In this document: piece by piece, positions 7,370 through 13,290 of the stretch
How positions within the stretch are numbered: position 1 is the stretch's first letter
How the letters are laid out: every line of letters begins with the position of its first letter
Source of the DNA: Veillonella sp.
GTDB lineage: Bacteria > Bacillota > Negativicutes > Veillonellales > Veillonellaceae
Assembly: GCA_022737715.1 (NCBI GenBank)
Contig: JAIITD010000035.1
Span: 1-13,290 of the forward strand
DNA: 13,290 nt
Direction: 5' to 3'
The notes under the pieces: model-generated
Seen by the model: the letters and a program-made list of their open reading frames with translations, nothing else
What the model was told of the DNA's origin: nothing
The model's database searches: none
Translations under genes and position numbers: made by a program

Positions 7370-7583
7370 TCATCTACTCGATGGGGCCCTATTACAATTC
7401 TACATTTAGGTTATCAAGAGCCACGCATACTCTCTCGCTCCACCGGCCGGGTCTGACTACGGCCTACGGCCTTCGCAGGGCCAAAGTCGCGCGAGAGTAT
7501 GCGTGGCTCTTGTTATAACTGTAGATATAATTGGGTCCCATCGAGTTTACGTATAACCACAATGTATCGGAATTCCTCTGTAT
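7338..7583. repeat. Long imperfect inverted repeat with GC-rich core
   Basis: The arms are about 7338-7434 and 7493-7583. The inner 20 bp (7415-7434 with 7493-7512) are perfectly paired, CTCGATGGG at 7377-7385 pairs with CCCATCGAG at 7537-7545, and the outermost part pairs the last codons of the carbonic anhydrase gene with 7558-7583, with scattered mismatches. The loop (7435-7492) is strongly GC-rich and can fold again: GACT-ac-GGCC (7455-7464) with GGCC-aa-AGTC (7479-7488). There is no ORF, and no T run that would mark an ordinary terminator. Its position right after the stop codon may still let it protect or end the mRNA. Confidence 0.85.
7441..7521. repeat. 81-bp GC-rich repeat, copy 1
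   Basis: This begins CACCGGCCGGGTCTGAC and runs through the loop and right inner arm of the inverted repeat to TAACTG. It matches 7597-7677 at 77 of 81 positions in direct orientation. Its base composition is far more GC-rich than the flanking genes, suggesting an interspersed palindromic element. Confidence 0.85.
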
Positions 7584-7596
7584 TTAATGAGAGAAA

Positions 7597-7677
7597 CACC
7601 GGCCGGGTCTGACTCCGGCCTACGGCCTTCGCAGGGCCAAAGTCGCGCGAGGGTATGAGTGGCTCTTGTTATAGCTG
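7597..7677. repeat. 81-bp GC-rich repeat, copy 2 (lacking a left arm)
   Basis: A direct copy of 7441-7521 with four substitutions. One (A to C, 7459 versus 7615) falls in an unpaired bulge of the predicted inner hairpin, so the fold is kept. Unlike copy 1, the sequence before it (7584-7596) does not pair with its right part, so it is a half element. Confidence 0.85.
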
Positions 7678-7681
7678 AAAA

Positions 7682-7715
7682 TTGTCAACCTGTATAGATT
7701 GTATATAGTTGACTG
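7682..7715. promoter_or_regulatory. BirA-like operator 1 of bioDA
   Basis: TTGTCAACC (7682-7690), 16 bases, then AGTTGACTG (7707-7715). This is an interrupted dyad close to the BirA operator form TTGTAAACC-N16-GGTTTACAA of E. coli bioO. The right half-site covers the -35 hexamer of the bioD promoter, so bound BirA-biotinyl-AMP would block RNA polymerase. Confidence 0.65.
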
Positions 7716-7737
7716 TTCTATTTGTAAGTTTTATACT
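7709..7737 (+). promoter_or_regulatory. Promoter of bioDA
   Basis: TTGACT (7709-7714), exactly 17 bases, then TATACT (7732-7737). Transcription would begin near 7744, giving a leader of about 65 bases before bioD. It is flanked by a BirA-like dyad on each side. Confidence 0.75.
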
Positions 7738-7746
7738 GTAATTAAA

Positions 7747-7778
7747 TTGTCAACTAATTATATATGCATAGTTGTTAA
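7747..7778. promoter_or_regulatory. BirA-like operator 2 of bioDA
   Basis: TTGTCAACT (7747-7755), 14 bases, then AGTTGTTAA (7770-7778). The left half-site repeats that of operator 1 in eight of nine positions. It lies just downstream of the predicted start point, where a bound repressor would block initiation or clearance. The spacer is two bases shorter than in operator 1. Confidence 0.6.
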
Positions 7779-7809
7779 TTCTGATTCGATAGGGTAAAGA
7801 GGTGCTCGC

Positions 7810-8562
7810 ATGAGACAGTTAGGTGTTTCTATTATTGGTACGGATACGGATGTAGGTAAGACGTTTGTCACAGGTTTGCTTGGGGCGTTAGCGGTGAACG
7901 ATGGGTTTGATGTAGGCATGGTTAAGCCTGTGTCGTCTAGTGCGGTTCCGTTTTCTCGATGCGGGACGATGGATGAAGATGAAATGTGTATGGGCCTTGA
8001 AAGTAAGGATGCTACCTATTTGATGCAGTCTGTAGGTATTCCTGAGTCGCGTCGTCGCGAGGTGAATCCTATTGCGTTGGCTGGCGATTATTCGCCGCGT
8101 TTGGCGGCAGAGTTGGCCGGCGTAGATATCGATTATCCAGAGATTGTCAATCATGTGAAACGGGTCGTAGATCAACACGATATTACATTTGTAGAAGGGG
8201 CTGGTGGAATTACAACGCCTCTTACTAAGGATATTACGTTTACAAATCTTATGACGGATATTGCATATCCTGCCATATTGATTGCTGATGGGCGTCTAGG
8301 TTCTATCAATCGCGTTGTGTTGACCTATGAGTATGCAAAACAGCATCATATTGATGTAAAAGGAATCATTGTAAATGATACGACTGTGGTGGATCCATTC
8401 TTATTAAAGACGAATATTGAGGATATGGAACGGTATACCGGTATTCCGGTGCTCGGTGTACTTCCTCCATATCAAGGTCCTAATCAAGCGCATATTAAGC
8501 TTGGTTGGGGGCGTTCGTTCTTAGATTCGGCTAAGATTTGGCAAGCTGTATGGGGCATTTAG
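7810..8562 (+). CDS. bioD: Dethiobiotin synthetase
   Basis: A 250-residue enzyme that closes the ureido ring of dethiobiotin from 7,8-diaminopelargonate (DAPA), CO2 and ATP. The P-loop is GTDTDVGKT (10-18) with Lys17 and Thr18. The conserved Lys39 follows in VKPVSSS, VEGAGGITTP (128-137) is the second family block, and IIVND (186-190) fits the nucleotide-base pocket. It is somewhat longer than the usual about 225 residues, the extra length lying around 45-65 (a Cys- and Asp/Glu-containing loop). AAGAGGTG lies six bases before the ATG. It is first in a bioD-bioA unit behind a promoter with two BirA-like sites. bioF, bioB and the pimelate genes are not in the window. Confidence 0.95.
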   Translation: MRQLGVSIIGTDTDVGKTFVTGLLGALAVNDGFDVGMVKPVSSSAVPFSRCGTMDEDEMCMGLESKDATYLMQSVGIPESRRREVNPIALAGDYSPRLAAELAGVDIDYPEIVNHVKRVVDQHDITFVEGAGGITTPLTKDITFTNLMTDIAYPAILIADGRLGSINRVVLTYEYAKQHHIDVKGIIVNDTTVVDPFLLKTNIEDMERYTGIPVLGVLPPYQGPNQAHIKLGWGRSFLDSAKIWQAVWGI

Positions 8563-8634
8563 TGAAAGCTCTGTATACAAGGAATCTGGAATTAAGTAGA
8601 TAGTATAGATATAAAATCTTAAGTATGAGGTGTT

Positions 8635-10026
8635 ATGATGGCAGAGAAACAACTTTCACAAATTGCACAATGGGACCACGAATTTGTATGGCATCCATTT
8701 ACACAAATGCAAGACTGGTTAGCACAAGAACCTGTAGTTATCGAACGCGGTGAAGGCGTGTATTTGATCGATGACAAGGGTAAAAAGTATTATGATGGTG
8801 TATCATCCTTGTGGGTTAATATTCATGGCCATAATCATCCTGTGCTTAATCAAGCGTTGAAGGATCAAGTGGATAAGATCGCGCACAGCACATTGCTTGG
8901 TTTGGTAAGTCCTCCATCGGCACAATTGTGTAAAGAATTAGTTGAATTGGCACCAGAAGGCTTGGAAAAGGTATTCCTATCCGATGATGGCAGTACAGCT
9001 ATCGAAGTAGCTATTAAGATGGCCTACCAATACCGTCAATTAGTGGGTCAAACGAAGAAAACGAAGTTTATTGCACTCAATGCAGGGTATCATGGGGATA
9101 CATTGGGGACTGTATCCGTAGGTGGCATTGAATTATTCCACCAAGTATTTCATAATCTATTATTTAAGCCTTTAACCTTGCCAAGCCCTGGCGTATATCG
9201 CGATGTAGCAGATAGAGATAAGGCATTCGATGAGTCTTTGGCTGAGTTAGAACGCATCCTCGATGAAGAAGGGGACGAAATTACAGCTCTCGTTATGGAA
9301 CCATTGGTGCAAGCTGCGGCTGGTATGCTCGTAATGCCTCACGGCTATTTAAAACGGGTTCGTGAATTAACTGCAAAACATGATGTATTCCTCATCGTCG
9401 ATGAAGTGGCCACAGGCTTTGGCCGTACAGGCAAGTTCTTTGCTTGCGAACATGAAGGGGTGGCACCTGATTTCATGACCTTATCCAAAGGGATTACGGG
9501 CGGCTATTTGCCATTGGCTGCTACATTGACTACAAAGCGCGTATTTGATGCCTTCCTCGGCACCTTTGAAGAAAAGAAGACATTCTATCATGGTCACTCT
9601 TATACAGGTAATGCCTTGGCCTGTGCCGTTGCATTGGCTTCGTTGAAGGTATTCCGCGATGAAAAGGTCATCGAAGGATTACCTGCGAAAATTGAGGCTT
9701 TCACAAAGGCACTCAAACCTATTGAACAGTTAAAACACGTCAAAGAAGTGCGTCAACGTGGCCTTATCGTAGGTATTGAGCTTGAAAAAGACGTTGCTAC
9801 TCACGAAGCATATCGCCCAAATGATGCGGTAGGCGCGAAGGTTGCCGTTCTCGCTCGTGAACAAGGCCTTATTTGCCGTCCTATCGGCGATGTGGTGATT
9901 CTTATGCCACCATTGGCGTCCACTGTGGAACAATTGGAAGATATGGTTCGCATTGTTGGTGAAAGCATCCAACGAGCTACTGAAGAAGAGGGCGTATTAG
10001 AAGATTTGAAACCAATCATTCTATAA
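8635..10026 (+). CDS. bioA: Adenosylmethionine-8-amino-7-oxononanoate aminotransferase (DAPA synthase)
   Basis: A class-III PLP aminotransferase of 463 residues that makes DAPA, the substrate of BioD. Family blocks: WHPFTQM (19-25), GVSSLWVNIHGHNHP (55-69), SDDGSTAIEVAIKMA (116-130), GYHGDT (151-156), IVDEVATGFGRTG (254-266) with the PLP-contacting Asp256, and LSKGITGGYLPLAAT (283-297) with Lys285 as the Schiff-base lysine. HSYTGN (321-326) is also typical of BioA. Two ATGs stand together (8635 and 8638); GAGG at 8627-8630 is 4 bases from the first and 7 from the second, so the second may be used. It lies 72 bases after bioD with no terminator between. No clear terminator follows it either, so some read-through into the transporter gene is possible. 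Confidence 0.95.
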   Translation: MMAEKQLSQIAQWDHEFVWHPFTQMQDWLAQEPVVIERGEGVYLIDDKGKKYYDGVSSLWVNIHGHNHPVLNQALKDQVDKIAHSTLLGLVSPPSAQLCKELVELAPEGLEKVFLSDDGSTAIEVAIKMAYQYRQLVGQTKKTKFIALNAGYHGDTLGTVSVGGIELFHQVFHNLLFKPLTLPSPGVYRDVADRDKAFDESLAELERILDEEGDEITALVMEPLVQAAAGMLVMPHGYLKRVRELTAKHDVFLIVDEVATGFGRTGKFFACEHEGVAPDFMTLSKGITGGYLPLAATLTTKRVFDAFLGTFEEKKTFYHGHSYTGNALACAVALASLKVFRDEKVIEGLPAKIEAFTKALKPIEQLKHVKEVRQRGLIVGIELEKDVATHEAYRPNDAVGAKVAVLAREQGLICRPIGDVVILMPPLASTVEQLEDMVRIVGESIQRATEEEGVLEDLKPIIL

Positions 10027-10041
10027 TTAACAGCATTTTTC

Positions 10042-10069
10042 TTGCATAGTTTAAAATATATTCTATACA
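10042..10069 (+). promoter_or_regulatory. Probable promoter of the C4-dicarboxylate transporter gene
   Basis: TTGCAT (10042-10047), 16 bases, then TATACA (10064-10069), about 80 bases before the ATG. It suggests that the transporter is expressed separately from bioDA. Confidence 0.5.
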
Positions 10070-10104
10070 TTCTCAAAATACGATGATTATTCTGCATATC
10101 TATG

Positions 10105-10124
10105 ATACTATATATGTATAGTAT
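10105..10124. repeat. AT-rich inverted repeat in the transporter leader
   Basis: ATACTATA and TATAGTAT with four bases (TATG) between form a perfect 8-bp dyad. It lies between the probable promoter and the AAAGGAGG ribosome binding site (10133-10140). It could be an operator or a weak leader hairpin. Confidence 0.45.
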
Positions 10125-10147
10125 ATATATTCAAAGGAGGTCATCGT

Positions 10148-11488
10148 ATGGACATTTATGTAATTATGCAAGTCATTATCTTGTTCGGTGCCATCTTCTT
10201 GGGCGTACGTCTCGGTGGTATGGGCATCGGCTATGCTGGCGGCCTCGGCGTCGTATTGCTGAGCCTCGGCATGGGGATGTTCCCAGGGCAAATTCCTTGG
10301 GATGTTATCCTCATCATCATGTCAGCCATTGCAGCAATTTGTGCATTGCAGTTGGCCGGTGGTTTAGATTATTTGGTACGCATTGCGGAAAATATTTTGC
10401 GTAAAAATCCTAAACACATCAACTATTTAGCTCCTACAGTTACGTATTTCTTGACAATCTTGGCTGGTACGGGTCATACGGCATTCTCTATGATCCCTGT
10501 TATTGTAGAGGTTGCAAAGAGCGAGAACATCAAGCCTTCCGTTCCGTTATCAATCGCGGTTGTAGCGAGCCAAATCGGTATTACCGCTAGTCCTGTATCC
10601 GCGGCAGTTGTCGCTATGAGTGGATTCCTTGAACCATTTGGTGTTAGCTATCCGACCTTGCTTGGCATCTGTATTTCTACAACCTTTATTGCGGTTATGA
10701 TTACTGCATTTATCATGTCGACCTTTGCGAACAATGATTTGTCCTCTGATCCTGTTTACCAAGAACGTTTGGCTGCAGGCCATGTGGCACCACCTCGTGA
10801 AAAGAATGTGGATTTCCATCTAAAACCAGGTGCGAAAAAATCTGTTTTGATCTTCTTAATCGGTATCATTTGTATCGTATTCTATGCAACAGCAATTTCT
10901 AAGAATATTGGTATTATTAAACCGGTTATCTTTGGTCGAAATGATGCCATCGTTGGCTTTATGATGATTATTGCGGCGGCTATTACATTCTTCTGTAAAC
11001 TAGATACAGCACAACTTGTGAACACAAGTACATTCAAATCTGGTTTATCCGCCTGTGTCTGCGTACTTGGCGTAGCGTGGTTAGGCGATACCTTTGTAAA
11101 AGGTCATATCCCTGAAATCAAAGCCATGGCATCTAGCATGGTAACAGCATATCCATTCCTGTTAGCCGTTGCCTTCTTCTTTGCTAGTACACTGTTGTAC
11201 AGCCAAGCAGCGACTACACAAGCACTTGTACCGGCCGTAATCCTCGCCTTAGGTATTACACCGGAAAATACGGGCTCTGTATATATCATTATTGCATCCT
11301 TTGCAGCTGTATCTGCACTTTTCGTATTGCCTACATACCCAACACTTTTGGGGGCCGTGCAAATGGATGATACAGGATCGACTCGAATCGGTCATCTCGT
11401 ATTTAACCACCCATTCTTCATCCCAGGCGTACTTGCCATTGCTATTTCCGTAGCACTTGGCTTCGTTATTGCTCCATTGATGTTGTAA
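10148..11488 (+). CDS. DcuA/DcuB-family anaerobic C4-dicarboxylate exchanger
   Basis: A 446-residue inner-membrane carrier with ten or more hydrophobic helices, the same length as E. coli DcuB. Recognisable family stretches are GGLDYLVRIAENILRKNP near 71-88, TYFLTILAGTGHTAFSMIP near 99-117, SQIGITASPVSAAVVAMSG (about 141-159), and the second-half block TLLYSQAATTQALVPAVILA. Dcu carriers exchange fumarate, malate or aspartate for succinate during anaerobic growth. This fits a bacterium that ferments lactate and malate through the succinate pathway. The ribosome binding site is near-ideal (AAAGGAGG, seven bases spacing), suggesting high expression. Whether it is functionally DcuA or DcuB cannot be decided here. 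Confidence 0.93.
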   Translation: MDIYVIMQVIILFGAIFLGVRLGGMGIGYAGGLGVVLLSLGMGMFPGQIPWDVILIIMSAIAAICALQLAGGLDYLVRIAENILRKNPKHINYLAPTVTYFLTILAGTGHTAFSMIPVIVEVAKSENIKPSVPLSIAVVASQIGITASPVSAAVVAMSGFLEPFGVSYPTLLGICISTTFIAVMITAFIMSTFANNDLSSDPVYQERLAAGHVAPPREKNVDFHLKPGAKKSVLIFLIGIICIVFYATAISKNIGIIKPVIFGRNDAIVGFMMIIAAAITFFCKLDTAQLVNTSTFKSGLSACVCVLGVAWLGDTFVKGHIPEIKAMASSMVTAYPFLLAVAFFFASTLLYSQAATTQALVPAVILALGITPENTGSVYIIIASFAAVSALFVLPTYPTLLGAVQMDDTGSTRIGHLVFNHPFFIPGVLAIAISVALGFVIAPLML

Positions 11489-11530
11489 TTGGTGAAAGCT
11501 TATAAAATTCTATATTGTATCTAATAGACG

Positions 11531-11560
11531 GGGCCTAGTCATACGTGACTAGGCCCTGTT
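11531..11560 (+). terminator. Hairpin after the C4-dicarboxylate transporter
   Basis: GGGCCTAGTCA (11531-11541) pairs perfectly with TGACTAGGCCC (11546-11556) around a TACG loop. The following TGTTAACTGTTG is only moderately T-rich, so termination may be partial. The 171-base gap 11489-11659 otherwise holds only the promoter below. Confidence 0.75.
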
Positions 11561-11593
11561 AACTGTTGTGCGATGGATACATTATGTGAAAAA

Positions 11594-11602
11594 TGCTATA
11601 CT
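11594..11602 (+). promoter_or_regulatory. Extended -10 promoter of the YciI-like gene
   Basis: TGC-TATACT is a TGn extended -10 element about 58 bases before the start codon. The -35 position (TGGATA, 11574-11579) is weak, which extended -10 promoters tolerate. Confidence 0.5.
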
Positions 11603-11659
11603 ATAGATAAGAGAGGGATACATATAGTGTGGTTAAGCAAGAGTATATAGGAGCCTATT

Positions 11660-11956
11660 ATGTATACGATTTCTATCAAGCTAGATATGAATCGCATCCC
11701 TAAGGATGCATTCGATGCATTGAGAGAGAAACATCATATCTGGTATAAAACGTATTTTGATGCAGGTAAATTTTTAATGTTTGGCACCCGTCCAGATGAT
11801 TCTGGTGAAAGCCTTATTATCGCCCAAGGAACAAAAGAGGACTTAGAAGAGGCTGTACAATTCGACGCATACTATGCGGATCAATTGGCAACCTATGAAA
11901 TTCGAGAATATAAGGTAGCATTGTTCAATGAAGCGATTAAAAACTATATAGATTAA
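11660..11956 (+). CDS. YciI-like small protein (YCII domain)
   Basis: A 98-residue alpha-beta protein whose pattern matches the YCII-related family, a small ferredoxin-like fold. It begins with a hydrophobic strand, then REKHHIWYKTYFDAGKFLMFG (22-42), where a His (25 or 26) and an Asp (34) match the conserved pair of the family. DDSGESLIIAQGTKEDLEEA (46-65) and a C-terminal YEIREYKV strand follow. The biological role of the family is mostly unknown; some members are muconolactone-isomerase-like or dehalogenase-like enzymes. AGGAG lies upstream of the ATG. It stands alone between two hairpins, so it is probably monocistronic. Confidence 0.75.
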   Translation: MYTISIKLDMNRIPKDAFDALREKHHIWYKTYFDAGKFLMFGTRPDDSGESLIIAQGTKEDLEEAVQFDAYYADQLATYEIREYKVALFNEAIKNYID

Positions 11957-11974
11957 TATTGGATATCCCATATG

Positions 11975-12009
11975 AAAGGGCCCCTAGTATGTTAGACTAG
12001 GGGCCCTTT
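11975..12009. terminator. Bidirectional terminator between yciI-like and fur-like genes
   Basis: A perfect 14-bp stem: AAAGGGCCCCTAGT (11975-11988) with ACTAGGGGCCCTTT (11996-12009) and a seven-base loop. It is flanked by A residues on the left and T residues on the right, so it can work for both convergent genes. Confidence 0.9.
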
Positions 12010-12016
12010 TGACGTT

Positions 12017-12421
12017 TTATTTATTCTTACAGTCCTTACAGATTCCCGCTATTTCCAAATGATGTTCTGTCACAGTAAATCCTGCATCACTTAGCTCCTG
12101 TGGCATTTCTACAACGGGACATGTATGAAGTGGTATCATCGCACCACATTTAGTGCATACTGCATAATGGCGGTGTGTATGAGGTGTAATTTCGTAGTAT
12201 GCCATGTCACTACCCATGATGGTGGTACGTGTAACGATATCTTTTGTTTCTAATAACTCAAGCGTACGGTAGATGGTAGACATCCACGTAGTACCGCCAT
12301 CGCCTAATCGTTCTGCAATTTCGATGGCTGTAATCGGTTTATCTGTTGCGGTTAATACAGACCAAATAGCTTCGCGCTGTTTGGTCTTTTTTATGCCTTC
12401 TGGCCAATGTGTTGTATTCAT
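12017..12421 (-). CDS. Fur-family metalloregulator, probably Zur
   Basis: A 134-residue Fur-superfamily repressor. The N-terminal winged helix is KKTKQREAIWSVL, then TAIEIAERL and TTWMSTIYRTLELLE, the recognition helix (about 44-58). The dimerisation domain has HTHRHYAVCTKCG (81-93) and CKDCK (128-132). The two CxxC pairs (Cys89/92 and Cys128/131) form the structural zinc site, and His81, His83, His85, Cys101 and the His120-His121 pair are candidates for the sensing site. The PerR-specific Asp in the DFH segment appears to be replaced (IPLH), arguing against a peroxide sensor. The gene lies 58 bases downstream of a zinc/manganese-type ABC permease on the same strand, which favours Zur over Fur. 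The ribosome binding site (GAAAG) is weak. Confidence 0.85.
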   Translation of the reverse strand: MNTTHWPEGIKKTKQREAIWSVLTATDKPITAIEIAERLGDGGTTWMSTIYRTLELLETKDIVTRTTIMGSDMAYYEITPHTHRHYAVCTKCGAMIPLHTCPVVEMPQELSDAGFTVTEHHLEIAGICKDCKNK

Positions 12422-12441
12422 AATAACGCTTTCTATTATGG

Positions 12442-12453
12442 GTTAATATTAAC
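12442..12453. promoter_or_regulatory. 12-bp perfect palindrome upstream of the fur-like gene
   Basis: GTTAATATTAAC lies 20 bases before the regulator's start codon, in the short gap after the ABC permease gene. It could be an autoregulatory operator; it matches no Zur or Fur consensus closely enough for me to name it. Confidence 0.35.
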
Positions 12454-12479
12454 TGTATATACTCTTGTACATATAATAT

Positions 12480-13280
12480 TTATTTACTAAATTGTATTCT
12501 TCGTATAATGGATTTAATATTCTTAATGATGAGTACCACTAATAGGATGAATACCGATGTAAGTGATACAAAGCCACCTGGCGCTACGTTAAGGTAATAG
12601 GATCCGAATAGGCCGATAATCATGGCGAGCAAACTAAATCCAATGGAGCAGAGCAAGGTCGTTCTAAATCCTTTTTCCATTTGTAACGCAGAGGCCACAG
12701 GTAGTGCAATCATGGCGCTCAATACGAGGACGCCCACGATTTTGATGGAAATGGATACAGCCGCTGCCATTAAAATGGCAAATACATAGTTAATTAAATC
12801 AACCTTTACACCTGCTACCCGTGCCGCCTCTTCGTCGTAGGCGATATAGAGTAGTGAGTTGTAGAGGAAATACAAGGTTAATACAGATAGGATGGTGAGC
12901 ACCGCAATGCTTATCATATCTGCAGTATTAACGGTTAAGATGCTACCGAAGAAAAAGACGTTAGCGTTAGCTTTCAGCTTGCCAGAACTGATAAGGGTAA
13001 TGGCTGTACCGATACTGAGGGATAAGATGATGGTAAGAATCAAATCGAGGTGGTGAGAAAAATATTTTCGCAAGAACTCGATGAGGGCACCGCAGATGGC
13101 GGTGAATATGAAAGCCCCTAAAATAGGGTTTGTATTGGTCAATAAACCAAGGGTAATCCCGGCGAGGGACGCATGGCTCATGGTGTCGCCAATCATACTG
13201 GACCGGCGAAGTACCATAAATATACCGATGCATGGGCATAATAGGGAAATGCATACTGCTACGAAGAAGGCATTTTGCAT
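12480..13280 (-). CDS. Metal ABC transporter permease (ZnuB/MntB-type, ABC-3 family)
   Basis: A 266-residue integral membrane protein with about eight or nine helices. The block SSMIGDTMSHASLAG (27-41) is the ABC-3 family signature found in ZnuB, MntB and TroC. The later segment LLYIAYDEEAARVAGV is the cytoplasmic loop that contacts the ATPase, and VLVLSAMIALPVASAL is also conserved. It forms the channel for zinc or manganese import with a binding protein and an ATPase whose genes would lie right of the window. The ATG is 10 bases from the window edge with no Shine-Dalgarno visible, so translation may be coupled to an upstream gene. The Fur-type gene downstream suggests zinc. Confidence 0.9.
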   Translation of the reverse strand: MQNAFFVAVCISLLCPCIGIFMVLRRSSMIGDTMSHASLAGITLGLLTNTNPILGAFIFTAICGALIEFLRKYFSHHLDLILTIILSLSIGTAITLISSGKLKANANVFFFGSILTVNTADMISIAVLTILSVLTLYFLYNSLLYIAYDEEAARVAGVKVDLINYVFAILMAAAVSISIKIVGVLVLSAMIALPVASALQMEKGFRTTLLCSIGFSLLAMIIGLFGSYYLNVAPGGFVSLTSVFILLVVLIIKNIKSIIRRIQFSK

Positions 13281-13290
13281 GAAATCATAA

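Noticed and set aside
7377..7545. The long inverted repeat as a CRISPR array or a tRNA/structured RNA gene
   Set aside because: There are only two repeat copies, no regular spacers, no cas genes, and no cloverleaf or known riboswitch motif.
7888..8178. A 96-codon - strand open frame inside bioD
   Set aside because: It is antisense to a clear bioD coding sequence and has no supporting signal.
10102..10404. A 100-codon + strand open frame overlapping the start of the Dcu gene
   Set aside because: It is out of frame with a gene that has an ideal ribosome binding site and full family match. Its translation is low-complexity Arg/His/Cys-rich.

Overview
The window looks like chromosome of a Veillonella-type bacterium (Negativicutes, diderm Firmicutes). 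This rests on AT-rich coding, strong AGGAGG-type ribosome binding sites, an outer-membrane porin that starts with an S-layer-homology (SLH) domain and ends in a C-terminal Phe, and a gene set for nitrate respiration, C4-dicarboxylate exchange and biotin synthesis. Genus is inferred from gene content and was not tested by any search.

Layout. Bases 1-177 are the 3' end of narI (nitrate reductase gamma subunit), closed by a hairpin terminator. Next on + is a small two-gene unit: a ferric-reductase-like membrane cytochrome b (472-1083) and an SLH-domain porin (1111-2376), again with a terminator. Then come an MFS exporter (2534-3727) and a LysR-type regulator (3785-4672). A perfect 24-bp inverted repeat at 4692-4755 separates these from two - strand transporter genes: a LysE/ArgO-like exporter (4760-5371) and a YeiH-type transporter (5506-6552). 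Divergent from yeiH is a beta-carbonic anhydrase (6824-7369).

The 440 bases after the carbonic anhydrase (7370-7809) are the least ordinary part. They hold a long imperfect inverted repeat whose arms reach back into the last codons of the carbonic anhydrase, a GC-rich core, and a second 81-bp direct copy of that core plus one arm. After that comes a compact control region for biotin genes: a TTGACT-N17-TATACT promoter flanked by two BirA-like operators. bioD (7810-8562) and bioA (8635-10026) follow, then a DcuA/DcuB-family C4-dicarboxylate exchanger (10148-11488) and a small YciI-like protein (11660-11956). On the - strand at the right edge are a zinc/manganese-type ABC permease (12480-13280) and, downstream of it, a Fur-family regulator (12017-12421), probably a znu-zur type unit cut by the window edge.

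How it fits together. Nitrate reductase and the C4-dicarboxylate exchanger are both anaerobic energy functions. Biotin is the cofactor of the sodium-pumping methylmalonyl-CoA decarboxylase used in succinate-to-propionate metabolism by these bacteria, so bioDA beside a succinate-exchanging carrier makes metabolic sense, although each has its own promoter. I see no phage, CRISPR, transposase, toxin-antitoxin or defence genes. No wholly new multi-gene system is evident. The most notable items are the inverted repeat carrying an inverted carbonic-anhydrase-like gene end, the double BirA operator, and a LysR-type dyad in front of the MFS gene.
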